Positions 1 through 6,541 of a stretch of 14,188 bases of DNA are shown one piece after another (position 1 is the stretch's first letter; each line of letters begins with the position of its first letter). The position numbers were made by a program, and so were the translations under genes. This stretch comes from Alphaproteobacteria bacterium. GTDB lineage: Bacteria; Pseudomonadota; Alphaproteobacteria; SMXP01. Where the stretch lies: the NCBI GenBank assembly GCA_028280675.1, contig JANQLI010000114.1:1-14188 (forward strand), read 5' to 3'. The notes beneath the pieces are model-generated. The model worked only from the letters and a program-made list of their open reading frames with translations, was not told the origin of the DNA and did not search any database.

Positions 1-904
1 AAAACGCGCTGAAATTACCCTTCAAATTCTCCGAAAACTCATGCTGCAACGATGCGCGAAGCAAGTGCGCTTCAAGCTCATGAAAGTTCAAATCCGGATC
101 CCCGAAAACAATATCTTTGAAGCTTTTAACGGGGCGTCCATCTGTCCCTGTTGGAATACCACGATCAATAAAACGCTCATGATTAATGTATTCATAGGAT
201 AAATCGACTGTCGTCGCCGGGCTCAGTTCCAATTTGACGGTTGGATTGACGCCAAAGCGGTCCCCATCATAGAAATCCCGATGGTTGTCCAAGCTCTCAT
301 ACATGGCGTTGATACGAAAAGCAGCTTTGTCGCTTGTGGAGACATTGCTGTCGATCTGAAAACTAAATTCGCCAAATGTATCAACGCTGGCTTGGTAATC
401 GGTGAACGTTTCGCCGATCACGCCTTTCTTTGTTACGCGGTTCAGGATGCCGCCCGTGCCGCCACGTCCGAATAAGAGCGCATTTGGGCCGCGCAAGATT
501 TCGACCTGCTCCAGATTATAGAGCGGGCGGTAATATTGAACATCATCACGGACGCCATCAATAAAGAAATCGGCCGTTGAGCGCACGCCCCGAAACACAA
601 CTGCGTCACGGTGGCCTTCGCCCTGTGATGTATTTACACCGGGGGTGTAATTGATAATGTCACCAACGCTTGTAAAGCCGCGCTGATTAATTTGGTCTGC
701 GGTCAAAATCGAAAGACTTTGCGGAACATCGATGATGGGAGTCGGCGCTTTCAACGCGTTGACCTGATCCGTATAAAGGGCCTTTCCAGTCACCACCATT
801 TCATCGGCTGCCGTTTCGTTGGATGTCTGAGCCACCGCTGAAGACGCAGCGAGAGTCAAAGAAAGTGCGGTCGCACCACAGAGGTGCTTACAAAAGCGTG
901 TCAT
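1..904 (-). CDS. TonB-dependent siderophore receptor, N-terminal part (runs off window)
   Basis: Outer-membrane receptor that would import a ferric siderophore using TonB energy. Only the first 301 residues are in the window; the rest of the barrel lies to the left. I translated it from the ATG at 904-902, and the frame stays open to base 1. Residues 1-25 are a signal peptide ending AVA before QTS. A weak TonB-box-like stretch (EMVVTG) lies at about 35-40. The plug domain spans about 58-160, with PQSLSIL, a VVFRGVRS stretch, FFIDGVRDD, VEILRGPNALLFGRGGTGG and VTKKG, all typical of siderophore receptors of the catecholate/hydroxamate type. Strand-like barrel sequence follows. An AAGGGG ribosome site sits about 10 bases upstream of the start. 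The Fur-like site upstream fits iron control. The family call is firm; the siderophore type cannot be told. Confidence 0.95.
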   Translation of the reverse strand, partial: MTRFCKHLCGATALSLTLAASSAVAQTSNETAADEMVVTGKALYTDQVNALKAPTPIIDVPQSLSILTADQINQRGFTSVGDIINYTPGVNTSQGEGHRDAVVFRGVRSTADFFIDGVRDDVQYYRPLYNLEQVEILRGPNALLFGRGGTGGILNRVTKKGVIGETFTDYQASVDTFGEFSFQIDSNVSTSDKAAFRINAMYESLDNHRDFYDGDRFGVNPTVKLELSPATTVDLSYEYINHERFIDRGIPTGTDGRPVKSFKDIVFGDPDLNFHELEAHLLRASLQHEFSENLKGNFSAF

Positions 905-969
905 TAATAGGTATCCCCTTAAATTTGTTATTCACTGAACAGGTAATAGAGGGGACGACTTATACCAGT

Positions 970-984
970 TGAGAATGAGAGTCA
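970..984 (-). promoter_or_regulatory. Putative Fur box upstream of the siderophore receptor
   Basis: The 15-base stretch TGAGAATGAGAGTCA matches 10 of the 14 arm positions of the 7-1-7 Fur pattern TGATAAT-N-ATTATCA. It lies 66 bases upstream of the receptor start, where a promoter would be. A further exact half-site, TGATAAT, is at 1009-1015. Seen: the motif and its position. Inferred: iron-dependent repression, as is usual for this receptor family. Confidence 0.5.
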
Positions 985-1142
985 ATCGCAATTAATCTGC
1001 TTAACGGTTGATAATGAACTGTAAATTGATGAACTACCTATCGGTAACCTACCTCAAACAACTTAAGGTTTAACGGTTTAGAGTCTGTTTCTGGTGAAAA
1101 GGGCCCCCTTGAGACCGCGCGCAAAGTGCACGTGACTTCTAG

Positions 1143-1283
1143 GACTCGGATGACGATCAGCACGCAATTCCATTACGTTTGAGCAATGGTAAGATTGATG
1201 TGATTCTTTCAGATGCTTTCGTGCCTGATCCAAAATGGGGTGAAAGTTCAGTATACGGAACAGATGACGACCGAGTTTCTTGA
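1143..1283 (+). pseudogene. Possible relic of a coding sequence, about 46 codons
   Basis: From just after a TAG at 1140-1142 to a TGA at 1281-1283 there is an open plus-strand frame whose translation looks like real protein. It is rich in Asp, Gly and Pro, with segments such as SNGKIDVILSDAF and YGTDDDRVS. It has no usable start codon or ribosome site. The sequence just upstream (about 1099-1140) is also protein-like, but in a different frame. This is what a decayed gene fragment would look like. I do not recognise the parent family, and chance remains a real alternative for a frame this short. Confidence 0.2.
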
Positions 1284-1338
1284 AGTTTTGCTAGGTTAGG
1301 GTTAAGTCAGTCTAAAGTTTAGCGATTCCGAAGGACAG

Positions 1339-2028
1339 CTATTCCTTGTCATTTCTGAGTATGGCATCGAATCGCGCACGATTGGCGTATGCCCCTGGCA
1401 ATGACGCAAGCAGTTTTATGGTCGATCGCTCACCATTGAGAAAACTGATCGAGTCTCGTTGAACATAATGTCCAACATCTGAAGAAAAATACCAGGTGCG
1501 CCGTATGAGTGTTTTCATAGACCCTGGAGAATAACGGTCGCATTGAATGGGAATCGTTTCGAATTCTCCGGCGGGGACTTGAATAGATGTTTCTGGCAGT
1601 GCGTGGCAAACCCAATATTGCAAACTGCGGCGCGACTTATTCGTTTCTTTGTCTATAATATCGCGTATCGCGGTAAATCGACTGCCAAAATTCGATTTGA
1701 CTTCAATATCTGTATTTCCTTTAATGCGCACGGTTCCTATTTGTCTGTTCGTTTGCCAAGCGCTTAATGGCAAAAAGAATGATGCTGGGCGTAAATACTC
1801 GCTGCCTTGGCGGGTTGCCCATGTTAAGCCGTCCTCGGATTTTGCGCGAAATGTTTCTACGCGGCCATTGTCATAGATAAAGGAATCGCCAATCTCATAT
1901 GTCAGGTTTGACCAAGGTGATGACGTGCTGGCGGCTGCGGCTTTGTGTGCACCCTGGACCGCAATGAGTGAACATATAAAGACCAGAGCTGTCTGTTTTG
2001 CGAGATGGCCAACTTTTTTGGAGAACAT
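1339..2028 (-). CDS. Small secreted protein of unknown function, third gene of the protease-porin operon
   Basis: 229 residues. Residues 1-33 form a signal peptide (basic MFSKK start, hydrophobic core, AAAA before STSS), so the mature protein is probably periplasmic. The mature part has the flavour of a beta-rich domain: YEIGDSFIYDNGRVE near the start, VPAGEFETIPIQCDRY at 151-166, then RRTWYFSSDVGHYVQR at 176-191. The pattern VPAG-F-T followed by a TWY-VG-YV motif recurs in secreted DUF3108-like proteins, which is my best guess rather than a firm match. C141 and C163 could form a disulfide. It starts 14 bases after the porin stop; the stop overlaps an AGGGA ribosome site lying 11 bases before the ATG, so translation is probably coupled. 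It shares the operon promoter at about 4940. Confidence 0.8.
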   Translation of the reverse strand: MFSKKVGHLAKQTALVFICSLIAVQGAHKAAAASTSSPWSNLTYEIGDSFIYDNGRVETFRAKSEDGLTWATRQGSEYLRPASFFLPLSAWQTNRQIGTVRIKGNTDIEVKSNFGSRFTAIRDIIDKETNKSRRSLQYWVCHALPETSIQVPAGEFETIPIQCDRYSPGSMKTLIRRTWYFSSDVGHYVQRDSISFLNGERSTIKLLASLPGAYANRARFDAILRNDKE

Positions 2029-2042
2029 AACTGACTTTGTCC

Positions 2043-3119
2043 CTATAATCTGAATTCAATTTCGGTCAATGCGACAACGCCGTTTCTGTCGAATCCGCTG
2101 CCCAAACCCTCATCATAGTGAACGACGTCTGCTTTCAAAGTAACGCGGCGATCAAGGAATTGATAGTAGCCTCCCAGTCCGAACAATTGATTATCTCGGT
2201 CGTCAGACCGGCTCGACGTGGCCCCTGAGAGGGCTAACCCCCAATCATCCTTGCGCCACGCGACCCCATAATTCCATTCTGTTTGATCGCGGCCTAATCG
2301 GGTGTTACTGTCGCCACGATCAACAAAGGCGGCGCCAAAAGTCCACTCATTCCAGCTCATTTCTGAGCCGACGCTCCACGAGTCAATATCCTCACGTTCG
2401 GTGATGGGGTCGGACTCTGCGCTCACATACGACCCGCTTATGCCAAGCGCAACGGGACCAATTTGATTTTGATATTGTAGAGCCACTTCAACGTGATCAC
2501 GTTGAACCGTCCATCTTCGTGGGTTTGATTGGTTTGTGTTTCGGTCCAATTTGGGGCCGTAGGAAATACCCCCGCGTAGTCCTTTTATAGGGGGCGACAG
2601 ATAGATTACTTTGAATGCGTCTTGTGTGTCGGTGGGTGAGAGGAGCGCTATTGTGCCTTGATGCCGCCCAAAGTCACCTCGTACTTGTCCTAATCCAATG
2701 ACAGGCGCATGTAGAGAAAGTGTGTCAGCAGGCCCATCCTGCTCACCAACCTCTATACGGCCCCATGGTGTTGAAACATAGGCATAAAGTTCATCACGTT
2801 CTGCCCCTTCATCCGCTCTTTCATCACTGGTGACATCGAAATCATCATCATACTCCACGCGGATTCCGACCAAGATACCATTATCAAATACATATTCAGC
2901 AATGCCACGAATGGTCCATTCATAAACATCGTCTGTATGATGACCGTCGTTGTTTTCCTCATCAAAATAGGCAACTTGAGCGGATCCAATAAGATCCAAT
3001 CGCAACCGTAAAGGCCCATCGCGATACTCAAGTGACCAACCTTCCGTCGGTAATGCGCCGAAAATAGCGGCAGCCGTGACCCACATCATTGATTTGTACA
3101 ATGTTCCCACCATTTTCAT
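2043..3119 (-). CDS. Outer-membrane porin (Gram-negative porin type)
   Basis: 358 residues. A signal peptide covers about residues 1-29 (ending GWS before LEYRDG), followed by a continuous series of alternating strands typical of a general porin barrel: RGIAEYVFDNGILVGIRVEY, ELYAYVSTPWGRIEVGEQDG, GLRGGISYGPK, VEVALQYQNQ, WTFGAAFVDRG, WNYGVAWRKDDWGLALSG, and a final strand ending EIEFRL. The STPWGRIEVGEQDG segment is the well-conserved strand of this porin family. The end is Leu rather than the usual Phe. Two acidic stretches are notable, near FDEENNDGHHTDD and YDDDFDVTSDERADEGAERDE. It lies 40 bases after the protease stop and 14 bases before the next gene. A second in-frame ATG two codons in (3113) has better spacing from the GGA ribosome site and may be the true start. 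Confidence 0.9.
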   Translation of the reverse strand: MKMVGTLYKSMMWVTAAAIFGALPTEGWSLEYRDGPLRLRLDLIGSAQVAYFDEENNDGHHTDDVYEWTIRGIAEYVFDNGILVGIRVEYDDDFDVTSDERADEGAERDELYAYVSTPWGRIEVGEQDGPADTLSLHAPVIGLGQVRGDFGRHQGTIALLSPTDTQDAFKVIYLSPPIKGLRGGISYGPKLDRNTNQSNPRRWTVQRDHVEVALQYQNQIGPVALGISGSYVSAESDPITEREDIDSWSVGSEMSWNEWTFGAAFVDRGDSNTRLGRDQTEWNYGVAWRKDDWGLALSGATSSRSDDRDNQLFGLGGYYQFLDRRVTLKADVVHYDEGLGSGFDRNGVVALTEIEFRL

Positions 3120-3120
3120 T

Positions 3121-3144
3121 TTTCCAAGTTTATTTCCAAGTTTA
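3121..3144. repeat. Perfect 12-base tandem duplication covering the porin ribosome site
   Basis: The unit TTTCCAAGTTTA occurs twice with no gap (3121-3132 and 3133-3144). On the minus strand it reads TAAACTTGGAAA and supplies the GGA ribosome-binding core just ahead of the porin ATG, so the duplication produces two potential ribosome sites. The second is too far upstream to serve the same start. It sits in the 40-base gap between the protease and porin genes. Confidence 0.85.
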
Positions 3145-3159
3145 TTTTTAACGAACGTT

Positions 3160-4833
3160 CTATTCAGGTATTTTAATCAGCCCAAAACCATGGATTGGGT
3201 CATATCCCTCGGCACCCAAATCCTTAGCATGATTCTTCAAAGAACTTATCGCATTGGACTTTGATGCTGCACTTGGAGACCTTAAAACCGTTGCAGCTAT
3301 GGCTGAGGCATACGGCACCGCAAATGATGTTCCCGAATAATTTCTATAACCACCGGCATCTGCTGCAGCGCGGATCTGTACGCCAGGGGCTGCAAAGTCC
3401 ACATGATCTCCACGGCCGGAGCGCCGATAAATACGATTCGTTTGATCCACAGCCGTAATGCCGAGTACGCTGTCATACCCTGCGGGATAAAGGATGGGAG
3501 CAGCAGGTCCAGCATTCCCGACAGCGGCGACAACAATATGGCCTTTTTGATCAGCTTTTTCGATAGCATGTTGCAATAGCAGATTGGGTGGTCCGGCGAG
3601 GCTAAAACTAATCACAGGCACCTGTCTATCCATCATCCAATCAACAGCACGTGCGAGCCGGTCGGCCTTGGTGCGTGGTTTGCCATTACCATCGAGATCG
3701 AAGACGGATGCTGCATGCAATTCTGCGCGTGGCAAAAGGCCGCGGTAACCATTGTTGTCGGATCCAACAAGAATTGAGGCCACAGCGGTTCCGTGATCCG
3801 TTGGTGTTTTTGCGCCCGATTCCAGAAACTCCCGCGACCGAATGCGCGCATCCGAAAGAGAGGGGTGCATGCGATCTGCTCTCGTATCAATCATTCCAAT
3901 TGAAAGTGACGGTAAGTCTGAAAGAGTACCATTGGACGCAACGGCCAGTTTTATAGTATTTTGATAAGCAGAAAACGCATTCGACAATTCATAGACGTGA
4001 TTATAGTCCACCAATAGGTCAGGATAGTTCCCACGTATTTCTTGTATTGCGTCAACAATGTCAGAGGTCTGAGGGACTCGCAGGGTGGTGATTGAGATTC
4101 CCAGTTGCGTGATAGATTGCCGGTTTTTTACAGAATAGCCGAGTTCGCGAACCTTCTCTACATCATTGGCCGTCTTTTCAATGAGAATGATCTCATCCTC
4201 ATCTATGGGGTAACCGTTTTCATCGATACCAGACTCGCGTTGATTGCTTGTGCGAAGCGACTCTCTCTCCTCAACGGAAACCGGGTTCAGTGTGCCAGCT
4301 TTACTGCCGCTTCGAGAACGCGAAGAACTTGTGGTATTCGCACTCTGTTCGGTCTCGCCCGATTCCACGTCTTCCGAGTCCTCGTCATCATCCTCCGCTT
4401 CTTCTGACTCCTCGTCATCTAAGTCATCATCGTCATCTATGTCATCGTCTAAGTCCTCGTCGATGTCGAGATCGTCCTCTACATCATCCATGTCATCGAT
4501 GTCGTCATCTAGGTCCTCGCCGATATCGAGATCGTCCTCCAAATCCCCCATGTCATCGATGTCATCATCTAAGCCCGCGCCGATATCGAGATCGTCCTCC
4601 ACATCCACATCATCCATGTCAGTGTCGAAATCGTCTGTATCGTCATCGTCCGCTTGAATCATCAGGATAGGCGGCACTGAGCCAAACGCAGGATAAACAA
4701 GATGTTTTTCTACGGCCTGAGACATAATTGATCGGCTTGATGTCAATGGAGACGCCATCACAGCACCCGATGTTGCTGCAATGCAAAGTATAGACACCGA
4801 CCTAAGCAGGCGATTGACAGTTTTTGGCGGCAT
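3160..4833 (-). CDS. Secreted subtilisin-like (S8) serine protease with N-terminal aspartate-rich repeats
   Basis: 557 residues, first gene of a three-gene operon. In order: signal peptide (about 1-27); an extremely acidic region (61-160) containing three 20-residue repeats (77-136); a Ser-rich linker (164-180); a prodomain-like region (about 211-285, IILIEKTANDVEKVRELGY to YNHVYEL); and the S8 catalytic domain (about 295-557). The catalytic triad is complete: Asp316 in IDTRADRMHP, His347 in DHGTAVAS, Ser503 in SGTSFAVPYAS, with the oxyanion Asn440 in AAVGNAGP. The usual DTG around the Asp is DTR here. No autotransporter barrel or other C-terminal anchor is visible. A GGGGA ribosome site sits 4 bases before the chosen ATG. 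It is read divergently from the sigma factor gene and has its own matching promoter. The substrate is unknown; cleavage of an envelope protein or peptide, or metal binding by the acidic region, are inferences. Confidence 0.93.
   Translation of the reverse strand: MPPKTVNRLLRSVSILCIAATSGAVMASPLTSSRSIMSQAVEKHLVYPAFGSVPPILMIQADDDDTDDFDTDMDDVDVEDDLDIGAGLDDDIDDMGDLEDDLDIGEDLDDDIDDMDDVEDDLDIDEDLDDDIDDDDDLDDEESEEAEDDDEDSEDVESGETEQSANTTSSSRSRSGSKAGTLNPVSVEERESLRTSNQRESGIDENGYPIDEDEIILIEKTANDVEKVRELGYSVKNRQSITQLGISITTLRVPQTSDIVDAIQEIRGNYPDLLVDYNHVYELSNAFSAYQNTIKLAVASNGTLSDLPSLSIGMIDTRADRMHPSLSDARIRSREFLESGAKTPTDHGTAVASILVGSDNNGYRGLLPRAELHAASVFDLDGNGKPRTKADRLARAVDWMMDRQVPVISFSLAGPPNLLLQHAIEKADQKGHIVVAAVGNAGPAAPILYPAGYDSVLGITAVDQTNRIYRRSGRGDHVDFAAPGVQIRAAADAGGYRNYSGTSFAVPYASAIAATVLRSPSAASKSNAISSLKNHAKDLGAEGYDPIHGFGLIKIPE
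4426..4605 (-). repeat. Three 60-base in-frame repeats encoding an Asp-rich 20-residue unit
   Basis: Within the protease gene, residues 77-96, 97-116 and 117-136 repeat the pattern D(V/L)EDDLDI-x3-LDDDIDD-x2. The DNA period is exactly 60 bases, and adjacent copies differ at only a handful of positions (about 9 of 60 between the stretches starting at 4441 and 4501), which points to recent duplication. A partial fourth unit (DLDDEE) follows. The repeat number probably varies between strains. Confidence 0.9.
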
Positions 4834-4869
4834 AGATTCCCCAGTGTTCTTTACGAGTGTTATTTAGGA

Positions 4870-4882
4870 TGGGCAATGCCCA
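4870..4882. promoter_or_regulatory. 13-base palindrome in the divergent intergenic region
   Basis: TGGGCAATGCCCA is a perfect inverted repeat with 6-base arms around one central base. It lies downstream of the predicted protease promoter, inside what would be its untranslated leader. It could be an operator or a small hairpin in the leader mRNA; nothing in the sequence decides between these. Confidence 0.3.
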
Positions 4883-4936
4883 AACCATTGATTTAGATAT
4901 ACTTTTGTACATACAGCCGATTACCGTTATTGTGAA

Positions 4937-4961
4937 AACGACTCAGATAAAAAAATATTCC
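4937..4961 (-). promoter_or_regulatory. Predicted ECF-type promoter of the protease-porin operon
   Basis: On the minus strand, GGAAT (4961-4957), a 16-base spacer and CGTT (4940-4937) form an ECF-type -35/-10 pair. Transcription would begin near 4930, giving a leader of about 97 bases. Its -35 lies back to back with that of the sigma gene promoter, forming the inverted repeat TATTCC-N9-GGAATA at 4956-4976. The same motif occurs upstream of the sigma gene and the DUF1611 gene, which supports a shared regulator, most simply the sigma factor encoded next door. Confidence 0.65.
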
Positions 4962-4970
4962 CAGGTCTGA

Positions 4971-4996
4971 GGAATAAATCTTTATGACGGCTCGTT
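4971..4996 (+). promoter_or_regulatory. Predicted autoregulated ECF-type promoter of the sigma factor gene
   Basis: GGAAT (4971-4975), a 17-base spacer and CGTT (4993-4996). The first ten bases, GGAATAAATC, are identical to those of the promoter at 6465. The expected start point, 5-8 bases after CGTT, falls on or within a few bases of the ATG at 5003, so the message may be leaderless or nearly so. This agrees with the absence of a convincing ribosome site before the sigma gene. Confidence 0.65.
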
Positions 4997-5002
4997 AGAT
5001 AC

Positions 5003-5560
5003 ATGACGATGAGACAGGATGAACACGCCTTTCGTGCCGAATTAGCTGCCCTCTTGCCAAGACTCCGGCGGTTTGGGTTGGTTCTAACGGGCAATTCGGA
5101 TCAAGGTGATGACCTTGTTCAATCGGCATGCTTGCGTGCTCTGGCCAACATGCGGCAATGGCAACCAGGCACTCGGATGGATAGTTGGCTTTTTCGAATT
5201 ATGAACAACTTGTGGATTGATCAATTGAGAGCAAATCGCGTCAGAGGCGTAAATATCGACCCGGAAATGGTTCAGGATGAGTTCAGCCAAGACGGTATAG
5301 CTGATGTTGAAAATCACTTGCTTCTGCAAACGGTAAGAGAAAATGTGACCAACCTTCCTGAGGATCAGCGAGCTGTGCTGTTGTTGGTTGCTATCGAGGG
5401 AAATAGTTACAAGGAAGCTTCGGAGATACTGAACATCCCCATTGGGACTGTGATGAGCCGCCTATCGAGAGCACGGCGGCAATTGGCCGACGCTCTTAAG
5501 GGGAAAGTTGGAACAATCCCTGAAGCAAAGTCCATCGACACTGGTTGTGAAATAGGATGA
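5003..5560 (+). CDS. ECF-family RNA polymerase sigma factor
   Basis: 185 residues, normal for an ECF sigma factor. Region 2 spans about 14-80, with the DDLVQSACLRAL helix at 36-47 (-10 recognition and core binding) and WLFRIMNNLWIDQLR at 62-76. Region 4 spans about 118-161 (LPEDQRAVLLLVAIEGNSYKEASEILNIPIGTVMSRLSRARRQL-type helix-turn-helix, with IPIGTVMSRLSRAR as the -35-reading helix). There is no region 3, as expected. The 20 or so residues after region 4 are a tail without visible features. A second ATG (5009) two codons in is an alternative start; neither has a good ribosome site. The stop overlaps the ribosome site of the anti-sigma gene. It probably directs its own promoter and those at 4937-4961 and 6465-6489. 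Confidence 0.95.
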   Translation: MTMRQDEHAFRAELAALLPRLRRFGLVLTGNSDQGDDLVQSACLRALANMRQWQPGTRMDSWLFRIMNNLWIDQLRANRVRGVNIDPEMVQDEFSQDGIADVENHLLLQTVRENVTNLPEDQRAVLLLVAIEGNSYKEASEILNIPIGTVMSRLSRARRQLADALKGKVGTIPEAKSIDTGCEIG

Positions 5561-5569
5561 GGCCGATTA

Positions 5570-6364
5570 ATGGCAAATTATAGCGATGAAAAATTAAGCG
5601 CTTTTCTAGACGGGGCGCTTGATCAAAATGAAGAAAATCAGATTAAAGCGGACATTCAGTTACACGACTCATTGCGTTTTTGTGTCGAGCAGCTTCGTCA
5701 ATTGGATGATTTACTCAAGCACGCCTATCCCATAGACGAAGAGTTGCCAGACGAATTGCTGGCGACCGTTCTTGAAGCGCCAACGCCGCATGCCGCTCGA
5801 CCAGAAGCGGGTGTTAATGTGTTAATAAACTTCGTAAGAAGGTGGGTTCAACCATTCTTCACACCAGCCACAGTAACAGCCGCACTGGCCCTTGCCGTGG
5901 GTGTGTTTGTTGGACAGAGTGGATTTCTTCAGCAGTCAAATGACGAGTTTTTAGCTGTTGTTTTTCGAGCAGATGCTGCCGTCATCGACAAAGCAAACCC
6001 GATCTACGACGCCTTAGAAAAAGCGCCGAGCAATAAACCTGTAGAACTTGCGCGATCTCCGATGGAGGTATTTGTAAAACCTATTTTAAGTTTCACGAGT
6101 TCTGACGAACGATTTTGCCGTGAGTTTGAAATTACTGCAGGTGTTGCGGTTTCTGTAGGTGTTGCATGTCGCGAAACGGATGCTCATTGGACACTTGAGA
6201 TTCTATTGGCCGCTGATGAACGTTCGCCCGACACCCACCTTTATCAGCCAGCGTCAGGCTATGATCAGAAAGCCCTCGATGCGGTCTTAAGTAAGTTGAT
6301 GAGCGGACCAGCCATGAGTCCGGATGAAGAAGCCCAGTTGCTTCAGAAAAATTCGGGTGCATAG
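5570..6364 (+). CDS. Membrane-anchored anti-sigma factor
   Basis: 264 residues. The N-terminal domain (about 1-52, SDEKLSAFLDGALDQNEENQI and a following helix) is the sigma-binding fold of anti-sigma factors. The zinc motif His-x3-Cys-x2-Cys is absent: only H32 and C38 are present, so this is a non-zinc variant. One membrane segment (about 98-116, ATVTAALALAVGVFVG) separates it from a periplasmic domain (120-264), which has two cysteines, C183 (RFCREFEI) and C200 (GVACRETDAHWTLEI). CREF and GVACRE motifs with a W-x-L/I-E strand recur in related proteobacterial anti-sigma factors. It starts 9 bases after the sigma stop; AGGATGAGG overlapping that stop is its ribosome site, so the pair is translationally coupled. 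It should hold the sigma factor inactive until an envelope signal arrives; the signal is unknown. Confidence 0.9.
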   Translation: MANYSDEKLSAFLDGALDQNEENQIKADIQLHDSLRFCVEQLRQLDDLLKHAYPIDEELPDELLATVLEAPTPHAARPEAGVNVLINFVRRWVQPFFTPATVTAALALAVGVFVGQSGFLQQSNDEFLAVVFRADAAVIDKANPIYDALEKAPSNKPVELARSPMEVFVKPILSFTSSDERFCREFEITAGVAVSVGVACRETDAHWTLEILLAADERSPDTHLYQPASGYDQKALDAVLSKLMSGPAMSPDEEAQLLQKNSGA

Positions 6365-6464
6365 CATCATCTACTTATTGGTATCTTTGTTTTATGCCAA
6401 TCGTGTTTTTCGTGTGCAGTATATTTTTCTTTAACCCATCTTCTAAAGAAATCGATATTTATCC

Positions 6465-6489
6465 GGAATAAATCCGTGTCCAAACCGTT
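6465..6489 (+). promoter_or_regulatory. Predicted ECF-type promoter of the DUF1611-ABC operon
   Basis: GGAAT (6465-6469), a 16-base spacer and CGTT (6486-6489), in the 177-base gap after the anti-sigma gene. The first ten bases (GGAATAAATC) match the sigma gene promoter exactly. The predicted start near 6496 leaves a leader of about 45 bases before the ATG at 6542. This third copy ties the downstream operon to the sigma factor. I see no terminator in the gap, so read-through from the anti-sigma gene is also possible. Confidence 0.65.
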
Positions 6490-6541
6490 TAATCTCACAG
6501 AGGGAAGGTTGGACTATAGATTTCTACGGATCGGATTGTAA

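Larger units (their letters stand above)
905..1338. other. Intergenic region, 434 bases
   Basis: This stretch holds the receptor's upstream region at its left side, including the Fur-like site and an isolated TGATAAT half-site, and the 3' end of the protease-porin operon at its right side. Between them is an open frame of coding-like character on the plus strand at 1143-1280 (listed separately). Near the operon's 3' end is the 11-base palindrome CTAAAGTTTAG (1312-1322). It has no clear T-run, so I do not call it a terminator. A small inverted repeat (AAGGG-CC-CCCTT) is at 1099-1110. I see no complete gene here. Confidence 0.5.

Noticed and set aside
4426..4605. Regular 60-base periodicity that could suggest a CRISPR or intergenic repeat array
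   Set aside because: There are no spacers; the repeat is contiguous, in frame, and lies inside the protease gene.
4244..4657. Serine-rich plus-strand open frame opposite the acidic repeats
   Set aside because: It is the reverse complement of Asp codon runs (GAT/GAC read as ATC/GTC and TCA/TCG); low complexity, no ribosome site, and the protease on the other strand is unmistakable.
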